DNA of 60,000 nt, from contig MNCI01005798.1 of the NCBI GenBank assembly GCA_015680685.1, positions 578,406 to 638,405 on the forward strand, given 5' to 3'. Shown piece after piece: positions 1 through 11,797 of this stretch. Position 1 is the first letter of the stretch. Every line of letters starts with the position of its first letter. The stretch comes from Gnetum montanum (taxonomy: Eukaryota; Streptophyta; Gnetopsida; Gnetales; Gnetaceae). Below the pieces are notes generated by a model that was given only the letters and a program-made list of their open reading frames with translations, was not told the origin of the DNA and searched no databases. The translations under genes were made by a program, and so were the position numbers.

Positions 1-1174
1 CAATGCTGGATGCTGCAACGTGCTAGGAGGAAAACTTGATTCACCAAGCAAAAGAGAAATGAGACACTTGGAAAAATTTTGAACTAAACAGAATTTTTAC
101 TACAGACAAAGAGAGAGAGTGAGATAGGGAGTCTCTGCTCAAAAAAAGATAACCTTTTAAAATTGAGAAGAATAGAATAGAATGGAACACTTTGAACGTT
201 TCTTTTCAGGGTATTTATAGGACCAAGGGCATGCAATAGGGCTGATTTGGATGCCACATGCCTTGAGACTTCATTGACTTGTTGGTTCCCCACGTGCCAA
301 TATGACCATTGGACGTGCATGATGGTTGTGACCGTGAGTCTGCGATACCGCAACCATGAGCTTGCCATGCCATAATTGTTCTATCAGTGTTTGGAGATGT
401 GTGCCAATGGTTCAATTAGGTGAAGTGCATTGATATCACACAACCACCCACATGCTTCATCATGCATCATAGCGTGACATGCTTGGCATGGTGTAGCATG
501 TTGTTCTGCTACACATATGCTACATGCTTGCTACGCTATGATACACTATGTAGCGTAGTGTCTGGCCTTAGTCGGAAAAACTAGGATAAACTACAAACCT
601 TGCTTCCTATACTATGGAACTTGCAACTTTTTTTACCTTGTTCTTCAAGCTGCCTTCTGTCTCTTCCACAGGATTGCTATGCCTCACTGCGCCATGTAGC
701 TCCTCATAGCATAGCAACAAACATGGTCCAGCGCTTCCTAACAAAACGAGACATTTAAAGGGCTTGAAGTTGGGTCATGCAATTTGCTGTACGATTGTTG
801 CTATGCTTCGAAGCATAGCGTAACGTGACACTTCCAAGGGGTCAGCAATTTTTGTAAATGTTTTCTGAGGTTTTCTACGCTATATAGCGGGGCATAGTAT
901 AGCATAGCAAACTTTGTGCATTAGAGAACTTGCTAAACTATTTCTTGTGCATCCAAAATGCTGCTGCCAACTCCATGACATTTCTGAGCAGGTTGTTGAC
1001 TGGGCAAGCCACTTGGATGAACAGGAAGGATGACTTATAGAGCCTGTTCATGCTCAAAGTAGAAAATTTTCCACATTGGTCGGCCTGAGCTCAAAGTGTT
1101 CTCCTCTTGAAGAACTACGCAAAGTACTTTGCTTGGTGAAGTGAGAATGACCTCGCATTTTTTGGGGTGTTTTA
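1..1174 (-). repeat. 3' LTR of element A (partial, continues left of the window)
   Basis: On the minus strand this matches the U3 of element D's LTRs: the start near 1174 (TAAAACACC, then a GAGGTCATTC block) corresponds to the start of D's LTR, and the block around 1040-1090 to D's block near 42290-42350. A TATA-like box lies at 211-220, and the sequence near 250-450 matches the stretch just upstream of the TATA box in D. R and most of U5 lie beyond position 1. Short apparent open frames here are LTR sequence, not genes. Confidence 0.75.
211..220 (-). promoter_or_regulatory. LTR TATA box (element A, 3' LTR)
   Basis: Minus strand reads CTATAAATAC, the same box and context (followed by CC) as in the LTRs of elements C and D. 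Confidence 0.55.
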
Positions 1175-2335
1175 ATAGTTATCATGTGCGAAAGGCTCCT
1201 TGTACTTTTACATTTGGTACAAATAAGAGAAGAAAGTAAGTGTACATGCAAGGATAAGAGAAGGAAAAAGGTAAGGTAAGGTGTTCAGAGGGGAGAAGTA
1301 GGGTCTGCACTTCTAAGCAATCAGGCTAGTCCGAGTAGGCACCTCAGAACATTGTGACACTTCACGCTCCTAGGGAATGCATTTTTGAACAACGTCATCG
1401 TAGAAAGTAATATGCAAAATGCAACATAGAATAGGAACAAAAGTAGGTGTCCTAATCACTGGGGAGGCTGTTGAAATGAGTCATCCGAAGCGAAACGAGG
1501 AGTGCAGGTCATAGAGAAGGAACTGTAGCAAAAAGGCAAGGATCCCTTTGTTGATGTCATAGCTCAGGAATTCGGCATCAATAGCCAAATTCATCTTATC
1601 CATTTGAGTAGGCGAGGAGCTAGTCAGATGAATCTACGAAGCCAGAGTCTGGTGGTGGTGGCGGCTGGAGGTAGCCAAGGCTATGGGTGACCACAGTTTC
1701 CTTGGGGTTCCAATTGGTGATGTTGACCCTGGGAGCTGCAATTGCTAAGTGGCCGTTATAGCAGCATTTCCAAGGGGTCAGTAGTATGCCTTTCAACATA
1801 TCTGAGGAATCAATAGAATGCCTGGGGGTAGTGGTGTTACTTCTGTTCCAACACCCTACCTATTCTGTCTAGTAGGGATGTCATGCAAGAATGATCAGGT
1901 CTACTTGTTTCATGGATGGTCTATTGGAAGATCCTAGTTTTAAGTCCTAGTAGACTGTTGTTATTGGTTTTAAGTCCCAGCAGACCATGGTTCCACTTTA
2001 ATGTCTAAATAGACTAAAGTGTGCTAGTTTTACGTTGTAGCAGATAGTGGAAGAGCTAGTTTATGGTCTTTGCAAACTATCATATGGGTGTCAGCTTTGT
2101 GTCGTGACCCAAGGACAAGTCTGTGCTAGTTTAGCATCTCAGCAGATGAAGGCTTACCTTGCCAATTTTGCATCGTGGTGGATGGTGGAAAGCTCTACTA
2201 GTTTAGCATCGTGGAAAATGTGTGTAAGAAATGCCAGTTTTACATTATAGCGGATGTGTACAACATCGCCAGTTTTATGTCATAGCGGACGTGTGTTACC
2301 TTGCATTTAAGCTAAGCTGATGTCTAAATGTGCTA
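1175..2335. repeat. Non-coding spacer between integrase and 3' LTR of A, with diverged tandem repeats
   Basis: About 1880-2300 holds seven or more diverged units of roughly 40-60 bp. On the plus strand each reads like TAGTTTTAYGTCNTAGCAGA followed by a variable tail; on the minus strand this is the ACNTAAAACTGGCA motif found in the same place in elements B and D. The rest of the spacer contains no convincing coding sequence. Confidence 0.6.
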
Positions 2336-3574
2336 CTACTTCAGATATACGTGATTCACTGGATTTGGAAGTTCGTTGTCATCAATGTCCACTAGCCTGA
2401 ATGCTCTATTGCCATATGAGTTGACAACTAGGAAAGAACCCTCCCAGTTTGTAGAGAATTTGCTCACTAGCTCATGAACAGCTTTAAGGGCCAAGTCTCT
2501 CTTCTTAATCGATCATTGATGCAAGATGCGATGATGCTTCTGCTTCTTCCTGTCTTGATATTTTTTGATATTCTTGAGTGTCTAGATGCACTTCTCCTCT
2601 ACTGAGTCTAGATCCACGATCCAGGACTCATTGTGTTGAGTCTCATTTATAACCATGGAGAGGACCATTCGCAATGAGGGAACCTATAGTTCAAGGGGCA
2701 ACACTGCTTTAGATCCGTAAACTAGGCTGTAGGGTGTCCTACCAATAGCTATTCTGCATGTCATACGATAGGCCCATAGCACATAGAGGATTTTCTCATG
2801 CCATCATTTCCTGTTGCTATTGAGTATCTTTTTTAGTAAATTGATAATCACCTTGTTTGTTGCTTCTACTTGATCATTTTCTTGCAGGTAATAAGGTGAG
2901 GAAAAATATTGCCTAATACTAAGGTTATTGAGGAAAGATTTGGTTTTGGTACTACTAAACTGTGGCCCATTGTCGATCACGATAGTCATGGGAAGCCCAA
3001 ACCTAGTTACTATGTTATCCAAGATAAAATGGAAAACCTGTTGAGATGTAGTCTTTCGTAGGGGAATAGCCTCGACCCACTTTGTGAAGTACTTAGTAGC
3101 GATGAGAATGAAACTATGTCCTACAAATGACTTAGGCGTGATGGGACCTATGATGTCTAGTCCCCATTGTTGGAATGGCCAAGTGATCTGTGTAATATGC
3201 AACTCAGTCAGTGACACATGTATTAGTTTTTCATAACACTAGCATGTGTCACAAGTCTTAACTTTGGTAAGGCAATCTCATTCCATGTACGGCTAGTAAT
3301 ACCCTAAGCATCTAATTTTAGCGGCCATGGCTCGAGGGGCTATGTGTCCTCCACATTGTCCTTCATGGATTTCACTAACTATCTTTTGTACTTGGTCATT
3401 GTTAATGCATGTTAGAAATACCCCATCAAAGAAGCACCTACATAGAGTTCTATCTCCAATGATGATGTATTGCCTGGCATGCTTGCGAATTACGTCCTTT
3501 TGTTTAGATGTTAACTCATGCGGTGGTTCGCCATGTAGAAGGTAGTTGTTAATGTTGTCATACCATTCTGGCAT
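2336..3574 (-). pseudogene. Integrase domain of element A pol (degenerate)
   Basis: Integrase inserts retroelement cDNA into nuclear DNA. On the minus strand the N-terminal His/Cys zinc-binding region lies around 3230-3400 (HEGQCGGH, then KTCDTC). The catalytic core begins with WGLDIIGPI near 3150 (first Asp), followed by IDNGPQF near 2970 (second Asp) and QVEATNK near 2870 (Glu), so the DDE triad is still readable. The C-terminal part runs through a PYSLVYGS motif near 2720 to VNHVYLK and a stop at 2336-2338, the same ending as in B. At least one stop falls in the zinc region and frames shift near 2800 and 3220-3290. It follows the second RNase H, as in Tat-lineage elements. Confidence 0.85.
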
Positions 3575-4130
3575 TCCTTCTGTACTTAGAGAAGATATTT
3601 GCATCGCTTGGATGATAGGATCTATACATTCTATCATTAAAGTGGGCCAAGTGGTGAACAAATGTGGTGGCACGTTTAAAGCTACCATAGCTAGTGCATC
3701 AGCTACGGTGTTCTCACTACGTGGCACGTGTCGGACGTCAATCATTGTGAATTGTTTCAGAAGATCTTTAGTCATATCGCAATAGGGTTGTAGATGCACA
3801 TCTTTATAGGTGTATATTTCAATGATTTGATTGACAACAAGCATTGAATTCCCTCAGATTACCAGGTGTTGAACATTTATTTCTCTAGCTACTAACAATC
3901 CCTTGAAGAGCCCCTCGTATTCTGCCACATTGTTCATATAGGGAAATGCTAGGCGATAAGCCAATGGGTGAACATCCTCAAGGGAGAGCATGATGACGAC
4001 AGTGGCACTGCCGGCTCTGGTAGTTGAAGCTCCATCAAAGTGTAATGTCGCTTTGGGGCCTGTTGATGCAGGGCTTAAACTATATACATTTTTATTAGGA
4101 AACTCAGGCTCTACTGTCGCCTGATCATTA
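3575..4130 (-). pseudogene. Second (Tat-type) RNase H domain of element A pol
   Basis: The Tat lineage of Ty3/gypsy elements carries an additional RNase H after the usual one. Here LHFDGAST (first Asp) lies near 4040, followed by a conserved MLSLEDVHPLAYRLAFP block, NVAEYEGL (Glu) near 3920, GNSMLV near 3845 where many family members have GDS, and VADALA (final Asp) near 3690. One stop separates the two parts near 3851. The same block is present in B and D, so the domain belongs to the family. All three copies are broken. Confidence 0.8.
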
Positions 4131-5802
4131 ATTGGTGATGTTACAAGCTGATCGGCTATCGCTTGGCCTTTCCTGGAAGATTGGACAATGTAGTGCAAGT
4201 CAAATTCTGTTGTCATGGCTTTCCATAAGGCTATATTACTACTCTCATATAAATTATTTGTAATGGCCCGTAGGATGTTGTTCTTGCAAATTATGTTAAC
4301 TTGGCTGTAAAAAATATAGTGTCTATATTTCTTGAGCACAAAAACCAATGCCAAACAGTTACACTCCGCTTCATTGTAAGTTATTTTTTATGAAAATAGA
4401 ACGTGACTTAGATAATAGATATGGATTTCTAGCCCATCTTCCCTATTTTGACATAACAATGCAACTATGGACACCTATGAACTTGCCAGGTAGATGTAGA
4501 AAGGTCGATCCCTTTGTGATGGGGAAATTGTTGGCAAATGTAATAGCTCCTTTTTTAGGTCATCAAAAGCATGCTGGTAGTCTTTGGTCCACTCGAAGTT
4601 AACACCCTTCTTGAGCAAATGTTGTATAGGGTGTAACTTGTCTATCAGCTTTGAGATGAACCTCCTGATAAACTGTAACCTACCTTGCAACCCACACAGT
4701 TCTTTGAGATTTGTAGACGGTGTTAGGCTAATGATGGCCTTAACTTTGTCAGGTCAACTTGTATGCCATCCTCCAATTCTACAAACCCCAACATCTGTCT
4801 GGTTTTGACTCTAAACACTCATTTTCTTAGGTTAAGTCATAGGTCATGCCTGAGACATCGTTTAAGGATTAACTCTAAATCCTCTGGATGATCTACTAAC
4901 TTCTGAGATTTAACAGCTATGTCGTCTATGTAGTTGTTCAATCTCTCTAAGAGGTAATTACTAAAGATGTATGTCATGGCACATTGATAAGTTGCTCTAG
5001 CATTTTTCAACCTGAAAGGCATTATGGTGTAACAAAAAGTTCTCTAGGGGATCATGAAAGTTGTAGTCAATTGATGTTCTAGGTTGATATGGATTTGATT
5101 ATATCCTGAAAACCCATCCATAAAGGATAGTAAAGTGTGTCCAGCTATTGTATCGATAAGTTGGTTGATACTTGGTGATGGGAAATTTTCTTTAATCATT
5201 GCCTTGCTCAGATCGTGGAAGTCTATACAGATGTGTATTCCTCCCATTTTCTTAGACACAAAAATGATGTTCGACATCCAATCTAAGTAATCCACCATGC
5301 AGATGAAACTAGCTTGATATAGCTTAGTGATTTCATCACACACTGCTAAAGTAATTTCAGGCTTAATATTTTGTGCTTTCTATCTAATCACTTTGATACA
5401 CAGGTCTAACACGATGTTGTGTTGTATTAATCGCAGGTCTAAACCTGGCATGTCCTCGTACGACCATGTGAATTCTGCAACGTGGTTTTGGAGAAATCAA
5501 GCTATGTCGCTCTGTGTTTTTTGGTCAAGGAGGGAACTCACCTTCAAAGATTTTCTTTCTCCTTTGTGCGTAACCATAGAGACCTCAGTGAGGGAATCCT
5601 TGGTCACATTACCAGTCTCCAAGTCTAGGGTTCAGGCCAAATGTTCTAGCTAGTCTGGGGATACTTCTGAGGTTGTTATGGTTATGTCACAGGAGAAGGC
5701 ATCAGTTCCTATCATTGCAAGAGTAGGCTATCTAAAAGTTTCCCCGTATGGGCCTGTTAGGGCTAGGGGCACAAGTAAAGCTTCATCCATTTGAAAACTG
5801 AC
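4131..5802 (-). pseudogene. Reverse transcriptase and first RNase H of element A pol
   Basis: The region starts just after a splice-acceptor-like CAG (5803-5806, minus strand). The reverse transcriptase core lies at 5343-4837: ISKEN-type finger motifs GGIHICIDFHDL and NFPSPSINQLID, then LLSFMDGFSGYNQI, then the catalytic YIDDIAVKS near 4910, with both Asp present. After the thumb (LQFIRRFISKLIDKLHP near 4650) comes the first RNase H (PFYIYLASS), which is badly decayed around 4355-4480. Many in-frame stops are at codons one C-to-T or G-to-A change away from sense. No functional product is expected. Confidence 0.85.
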
Positions 5803-5806
5803 CTGC
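5803..5806 (-). promoter_or_regulatory. Putative splice acceptor before reverse transcriptase (element A)
   Basis: Minus strand reads TTTTGCAG followed by GTCAGTTTTCAAATGGATG. The same acceptor-like CAG directly precedes the first conserved coding bases of reverse transcriptase in B, C and D. Ogre elements are known to splice out an intron between protease and reverse transcriptase. The donor has not been identified here. Confidence 0.45.
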
Positions 5807-6357
5807 AAAATTTCCAAGAATGCAAATTGTTACATTATGTTCGTCGACATGGTGAAATGATACAAGACTTTAGGGATATGTGTCAAAAATGCTGCCAGTT
5901 TAAGCTCTTAGTAGACCATCACAATATGTAGAGTTTGTAATACAACAGCAAGCAAGATTTCCTAGGTGTTAGGTTAAAGTATTCGTAAGCTATAGCTAAA
6001 AGTATAAGGTGGTATGACTATCATGGAAAAACAGCTAATTTTTGTTTTTTGGCAATCATAGTTAATGCGACCGGATTACAAGATGATAAGTTGTGCATTA
6101 GTTTAGGGTCTTTTTAGATCATAATTAATGTGATATCTATGAGGTTAATGGTGCAATATTTTCATGTCAAACTAACATGCCCATGTTTTGGAAAAGTTTC
6201 ACATTGGTCAGACATGAAAACAGCAAGTTTTCACCATCACACTTATAAGTAAATATTTTGTCCTCAAATTGAACTGTGAACGTAGCGAGGTTGAGTTAGT
6301 CTAAAGTAAAAGAAAAGTATAAGTTAATTATTTCCCAAAGGTTATTAAGGTGGAACA
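5807..6357. other. Spacer between reverse transcriptase and accessory-gene start in A
   Basis: No coding sequence is recognised. Weak copies of the TTTAAG/CTTAGTAGACC-type repeat occur near 5895-5925 and 6100-6125. This is the divergent region where the sense intron end and the upstream region of the accessory gene face each other. Confidence 0.4.
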
Positions 6358-6398
6358 ATGGCACCAAAGACTGAACGCAAACACGCCAAGCTGGCCAA
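6358..6398 (+). pseudogene. Accessory antisense gene of element A, exon 1, first part (interrupted by B)
   Basis: The ATG at 6358 opens a frame beginning MAPKTERKHAKLA. It continues after element B at 23722 without a frame break once the 5-bp target duplication is counted once, and ends at a GTAAGT donor at 23800. The full exon is 119 nt, the same as exon 1 in B (16548-16666) and C (57621-57739). Product unknown; see the main accessory-gene entries. Confidence 0.75.
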
Positions 6399-7884
6399 TG
6401 AAACACCGTGAAAATTTCGAAGCCTCAACGGCTCAGCAAACTCTTACAACTCAAGCAAGAATCTGCGACAAGGCACGACTCAGCAAGTTTCCTTTTTCAG
6501 CTAAAGGGACTATTCTACCATACTATGCTACAAAATATAATAATTCCAGAAGATGGAACAAGACAAGGAGTGTGCGATGGCAAGCATTCAAATCTATGAA
6601 TTTCCCAACAATGGCAAGCATTCAACTCTGCAAGTTTCCCATCTTTCAAAAAATCTTAACTTTTGGCATATTATGTAGCATTACGCAACATAGTGTATGG
6701 CCAGAATGTAGTCCATCGCAACATTAAGGATGACGAAATTTCAAGACTTCACTGACCCAGCAAAAGGCTCAAGGCTTAAATGATGATCTTTAGTGTTCTG
6801 CCTATGTTAGTAAGTTTTTCAATTGAGGGGCCTATTACATTACGTTACGTAGTGTCGCGTAATGAACCCCAGAAGGATTGATCAAAAGACAAAGGAAACG
6901 TGGTGACAACACTTCAATTTTTTGTAGGTTCACTATTTTACGTTGAATTACACTATGCAGCGTGTTCTAGCATAACGCAATGTAATACAAATAATGACAG
7001 AGATAGCACAATACAGGCATCAACAGTTCATATGCCATAACACACTCTCTAGCGTAATTCCATGTAATCAAGGAATAGTTTGTCACTAATGTTTCGGCAA
7101 CAAGTGGTTTACGATGTATCATGCTTCAAGAGCGTAATGCAGCATGGCGCCGCAAACTTCAAGAACAAAAACATCAAGTGAACAACATCTTATAAGTTTA
7201 GGACATGCGTCATCTAAACCATGTTTTCCTACTAACCCTAACCTTATAAAATGTTCAAGTTGACAAAGATCAAGGGGGGAAAGAAATTTTCTCTTTCAAC
7301 ATTGGAAAGAGAGCAAAAAAGGATCAGTGATCGTGGGAACATCGGAGGTGATTGGAAAGAATCCTTGATCAGAAATAGTTTGCTAACAAAATTTCTACCT
7401 CGGGTCTGAATTCCTGGTGCCCAAATTAGCTAGAACAAGGTAGATGGATCTTTCCTTGTATCATCTTTAAATAACATTCTTACTACTGGCATGTGCTTCA
7501 TCCAAACCGAAGTCCATCTGTAATCATTATATTCAACATACTTCGTTCATAAGTCTAATCCCAGATCTTGGGACTACATTATCTATAAATCTGATTTCTT
7601 GTATCTTATTTATATAGATTTTGCAATTGCTTTAAATCATTTACATCAATTTTAATTACTTTTGGGATTAATGACATTACATCCCCTCATTGGGATCACC
7701 CTTTTGCTATGCAATTATTACAAAGGTTTTACTAATCAAATAAGTCCTTGCCTAATCAATAAGACCATTCAAGGCACCTCAAATTTGTCTTCTCCAGCAT
7801 GGCCCTCGCATAGATCTGGGGTTAGAACTGTGTACGTGGACTCCCATTCAGTATTTCTAGCAATCGATGTTTTCCATTGTTATA
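6399..7884 (+). repeat. 5' LTR of element B
   Basis: Starts TGAAACACCGTGAAAATTTC and ends TTATA, where the 3' LTR ends TTACA. It aligns along its length with 22208-23716; the last 220 bases look about 87% identical by eye, most differences being transitions. A TATA-like box is at 7243-7252. Small open frames within it are not genes. Confidence 0.9.
7243..7252 (+). promoter_or_regulatory. LTR TATA box (element B, 5' LTR)
   Basis: CTTATAAAAT preceded by ACTAACCCTAAC; the same sequence stands at 23075-23084 in the 3' LTR. Confidence 0.5.
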
Positions 7885-7890
7885 GTTTTC

Positions 7891-7908
7891 TGGCGCTAAA
7901 AGGAGGGC
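7891..7908 (+). other. Primer-binding site of element B
   Basis: TGGCGCTAAAAGGAGGGC begins 6 nt after the LTR end. It starts with the TGG expected for pairing with a tRNA CCA end. Near-identical sites stand in the same place in A (30951-30968) and C (34315-34332). The priming tRNA is not assigned. Confidence 0.7.
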
Positions 7909-8139
7909 TTCATAGCTGATCCGCACTTTACGGGTAGTATTTTAAGCTATCTGTACCCATTGTTGATCGACGTAGATGTAATACCTCCGTGGTTGTTTAC
8001 TAGATTGTGCAGTGCAGATCGGTTGCTTCGACAATTCCCTTGGAATCCTATGAGATAGAAAGCCCCAATTATTACCTTAGTTTCCTTTTGCCTTTGTGAC
8101 CTTTGTCCTTGTCATCGTTACTTCCAAAACATGTAAAGA
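7909..8139 (+). other. Untranslated leader of element B
   Basis: Lies between the primer-binding site and the first gag ATG. No coding sequence or repeat is recognised. Confidence 0.5.
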
Positions 8140-10680
8140 ATGGCTACATCAACCACCACTATTGACACTGCCAACCTCAAGAATCCTTGGACCATGCAAG
8201 TTACACTTCCTATGGTCGAACCACCAACTAGTCCAGTGCGACCACACCATTCCCTCAGGCTTCAAAACAAAGAGCGTGAGGAACACATTCAATGCAGGGA
8301 ACACTACAATTTCCTCTGTGCTAAACTAGGAGTGAACCTGCCTATGTATCCACAAGAACTTGAAGAAAAACAAGAATATGTGTTCATGTATTGCAACGGG
8401 AAGGAATTTATCCCTTCACATAACACCATTGTACCCCTGACAGATCAACAAATTTGGATCCTAGATCAAATGCTGATGGCTAACACATCACCAGAAAAAC
8501 TAGAGCACTTGTTCCGTGATGAAACACTTCATGACGGGCAAGACGATCCAGACTCCCACTCTGAAGGAGGTAGTCATGATGATTTTTCCATGGCTCCTCC
8601 CTCCACGACATCCCACATAAATCTATTATTCATGGTTACCGTGCCCTTTAAATTATCTAATACTAATTGAGTCCTGCACTCACCGCACCTACATTTTCTC
8701 TCTCCAACTATCTTTCTGGGTGATGGTCCATCACAAATCATTCCTCAATAGGTGCAATTACCTAATCCATCTCATCGCGCACCTATGCCCATGTCACCGC
8801 ATGTACATGCGATACCTACGTCGCAATTACCTACAATACCCACTTTCATCTTGACTCACACGACAGGACCTGCCACTACAGCATGGTGGATTCCAAACAT
8901 GCCTCTCATTGTGCATCATACGTAGATGTCCCATCCTCACCCTAATCAAAAATAGGCCCCATGGCTGCTAAACCCCATTACAAGATCATCATTTATGCCT
9001 TAGGCCATGCAAACAGCTTATCCAATGGTACAACTAACGGCGGCCATTCCTATTCTGCCACCTAGTGTGGTTCCTCCGTCGTTCTACAAACAAACCCTCT
9101 GTCCAAGGGTCTGGACCAAGCCTTCCAACTTATTCAGACTCTCACAGAGGAAGTTAAATGCCTCAAGTCTGTTAGTTCTGACATAGGACAAGTCATGGAT
9201 TTTTATCACGATGATCCTATTAATCCGATAGTGCCCATTTTATCGTTACTGCCTAGGATGCCATTTCCTCATTTTACGAAATACAATGGGAAAGGCAATC
9301 CCAATGCTCACTTAGTTACTTTAAGGTCAAATTCGTTGCTACTATAGCAATGGACGCACACTATAATCCATGTCTTTTCCATGTTCCTAAAGGGTAAAGA
9401 ATTAGAATGGTATTGGGCACTTCCGCGCTCTTCCATTTTGACCTTGGAAGAGTTACTGACTCAATTTGTGATGTGTTTCAAATACAACTTAAACCTAAAG
9501 TCACGTTAGATCAGCTTATGGGAGTCAAACAAGATCTGCTTGAGTTGGTCCAAAGATTTATACAGCATTGGAGCGCAACCTTGAATGAAATTCACAAACC
9601 CATCGTGGAGGCTCATTTGTTAGCCATTTCCAAAGGGGCAGCAAATGACTTCATTAAGTCAAAGTTGTACTACCTCGCTTCTCGCTCCCTTAGCCAAGCC
9701 TTTGCTTAGACTAAGAGCATTCAAGACACGGTGGAGGCTAGGAAAGATCTAGCGTCCGTGGCCTACAAAAATGCCCACTGCAAGGGTAAGGACAAAGGAA
9801 AAGCTATGATAACGACAGTAGTGGTGGTTACTGAGGGGGCCAAGAAGAAAAACAACAACAACAAAAAAACATCTACAGAGTTGGTTGAGCTGACAACAGC
9901 TCAAACAACCCCAATCAAAAAGTTCCTTCCACCCCCAAAGCACCTCCATAGCCAAGGCCTAAATTTGACCATAAAGATTGTTCAAAGTACACAGCCCTAC
10001 CTGTAAAGCCTTCAGAACTTCTAAAGAAACTATTGGAAACTGGCCATATTCAACACAAGAAGGTATCTGAGGAGGCTCTAAAGCATCACAGATGTCATTG
10101 TGAGCTCCTTAAAAGTCCTTCTTTGGCTTTGCCTAATGAACTACCAGTCCCCAAATACTTCAGGCTAGATCATTTTTGTGACTACCACCAACTGTGCAGT
10201 CACGACACGGATTACTGCTGGCCATTGAAGGATGACATTCAACACATGATTGATCACGGTGATCTTGTCCTAGATAGCAATAGTCCATCATGTCTAGAAA
10301 ACTAAGCCATGCATGTGTACAGAGACCTATTAAATGCAAATAATGCAAGGTACATCATCAATATGGTATGCGCAAAGGGTAATGGTCAGGCATAGTCGAG
10401 GCAGCCCTTTGTGTTGCAAATGCCCACTCGTTCACCCCAAATAGCAGGTTCCTTAGCACCAATAAAGAGTGCTCCAAGGCAACCTTTTATCCTTCGAGCC
10501 CCTTCTCAGACTATTGTTCGACATCCCACCATCAGTAAATTCGCAGCCCTGCTTGCGCCTATGCCTAAGGCATCCTTTGTCATTAGGGTGCCAGGACCAT
10601 CAGCTACCCCTCCTGTGCAAGAGCAAACCTCCAAGTCAACACACCAATCCCAGCTTAAAAAAAAGGATAAGAAGGTATGA
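8140..10680 (+). pseudogene. gag polyprotein of element B (degenerate)
   Basis: Gag forms the virus-like particle. The ATG at 8140 opens an N-terminal region of 176 codons (MATSTTTIDTANLKNPW) before the first break. A Pro-rich linker follows at 8700-9100. The capsid-like domain begins around 9190 (MDFYHDDPI, FPHFTKYNGKGNPNAH) and continues through ALPRSSILTLEELLTQF near 9420 and a WSATLNEIHKPIVEAHL block near 9570. A basic Lys/Asn-rich stretch lies near 9840-9870. A Tat-type Cys/His motif, FCDYHQLCSHDTDYCW, lies near 10170-10220 followed by LKDDIQHMIDHGDLVLD. Several frameshifts and stops interrupt it. The tail (10411-10680) is Pro/Ser-rich. The same domain order is found in A and C. Confidence 0.85.
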
Positions 10681-10849
10681 CAACTAATACAGTCAAGGAC
10701 CATGTTACGTTGGAATTTCCCAAGCCTAAACCCCTCGCTTCTGTGCCCTTGGCTACACTTTCTGGAAAGGACGAAGGTGTACAAATGTAACCATCTCCTA
10801 CCAGTCCAAACAAACATAGCCCTTGACTAGATGCCATTCTTCCCCGAGA
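10681..10849 (+). other. gag-protease linker of element B
   Basis: Low-complexity Pro/Ser-rich coding remnant with several stops; no domain recognised. Its counterpart in A is at about 27860-28000 (minus). Confidence 0.4.
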
Positions 10850-11797
10850 AATCCATCTCTTAGGGTGAATGGAATAGGAAAAGGATGGCAAGTAGTTAAA
10901 TCGTGGGTGGGATCTCCTCAACACCTTTATGTAGGTCAAGCAGGCTCTTAAACAGAAAAATATAATGCTAAGCCTGTACGAATTTTTAATGACATTCGAA
11001 AAGCACCGTGAAGCCATGTTCGTATGCTAACATCCATACCTGTGGACAAGAGCCTACCAGTGGATGAAGAACTGATTCATTCCATCATGCTTCCTCTTGA
11101 CACTAAGAAACCTGGGCCTTCCCTATTAACCTTTCATGACGAATCCATTAAGGACGATCCAGAAAAGGGACAGGTGACAATGGTACCCATGTTCATCACC
11201 ATCCGGGTTGGCCAACACCGAATCCAGAAAGTACATGTAGAGAATCAGGCAACCGCTAATGTCATCCCATATCCTATAGTGGATAAGCTAGGCCTCATTG
11301 ATCAGATCAGTCCTACAAAAATGTCATGTCTAAAGTTGTTCAATGGGGCATGAGTGCAAGTCAAAGGGACAGTGCACATCAACTTTGTGGTAGGGGAACA
11401 ATTCCCCATAGATGCAATGTTTATTGTCATCGAGGAAATTTTGGGCTTTAACCTGATCCTAGGGAGGTCTTGGTTAGCTCAACTGAGGGTGGTTTCATCT
11501 CCTATCCATCGGGAGATCCATCTGCCCTACGTAGGAGAGGAAGTGATCATCCACGGTGATGAAATGACCCCTCGGGCTATCAACAACATAGAAACTAAAC
11601 AGGGTTTGGAAATCAAAATTCCTGAAGATCAGTCCCCTGTCCAAACATCAGAACAAGCCAAAACAGTGGTTGATAATAGCTTAATTTGGGCCAAACTGTC
11701 GTTCCAAGAGGAAGATTGTAACGTGAGGGAACAGGGTCATAAATCTCCCCATCCTTACGCGTCGCCGAAGATAAAAGCAGTTAGGAAACAACTATAG
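10850..11797 (+). pseudogene. Aspartic protease of element B pol (degenerate)
   Basis: Retropepsin-type protease that would cut Gag-Pol. The open parts are 11024-11353 and 11354-11797, separated by one in-frame TGA. The expected active-site position reads VHVENQATANVIP near 11237; Tat elements usually have Asp followed by a small residue and Gly there, so the catalytic Asp and Gly are lost in this copy. The later FNLILGRSWL block near 11448 is the typical second conserved protease segment. The frame ends PKIKAVRKQL at 11797, and C ends with a matching RKQL near 38430. It lies directly after gag and before the accessory-gene region. Confidence 0.75.

Noticed and set aside
8140-8670. Idea that the N-terminal gag frame is a separate ORF1 as in Ogre
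   Set aside because: It runs by linker into the capsid-like region in B, and the same order is found in A and C; no separate ORF with its own start and stop could be shown.
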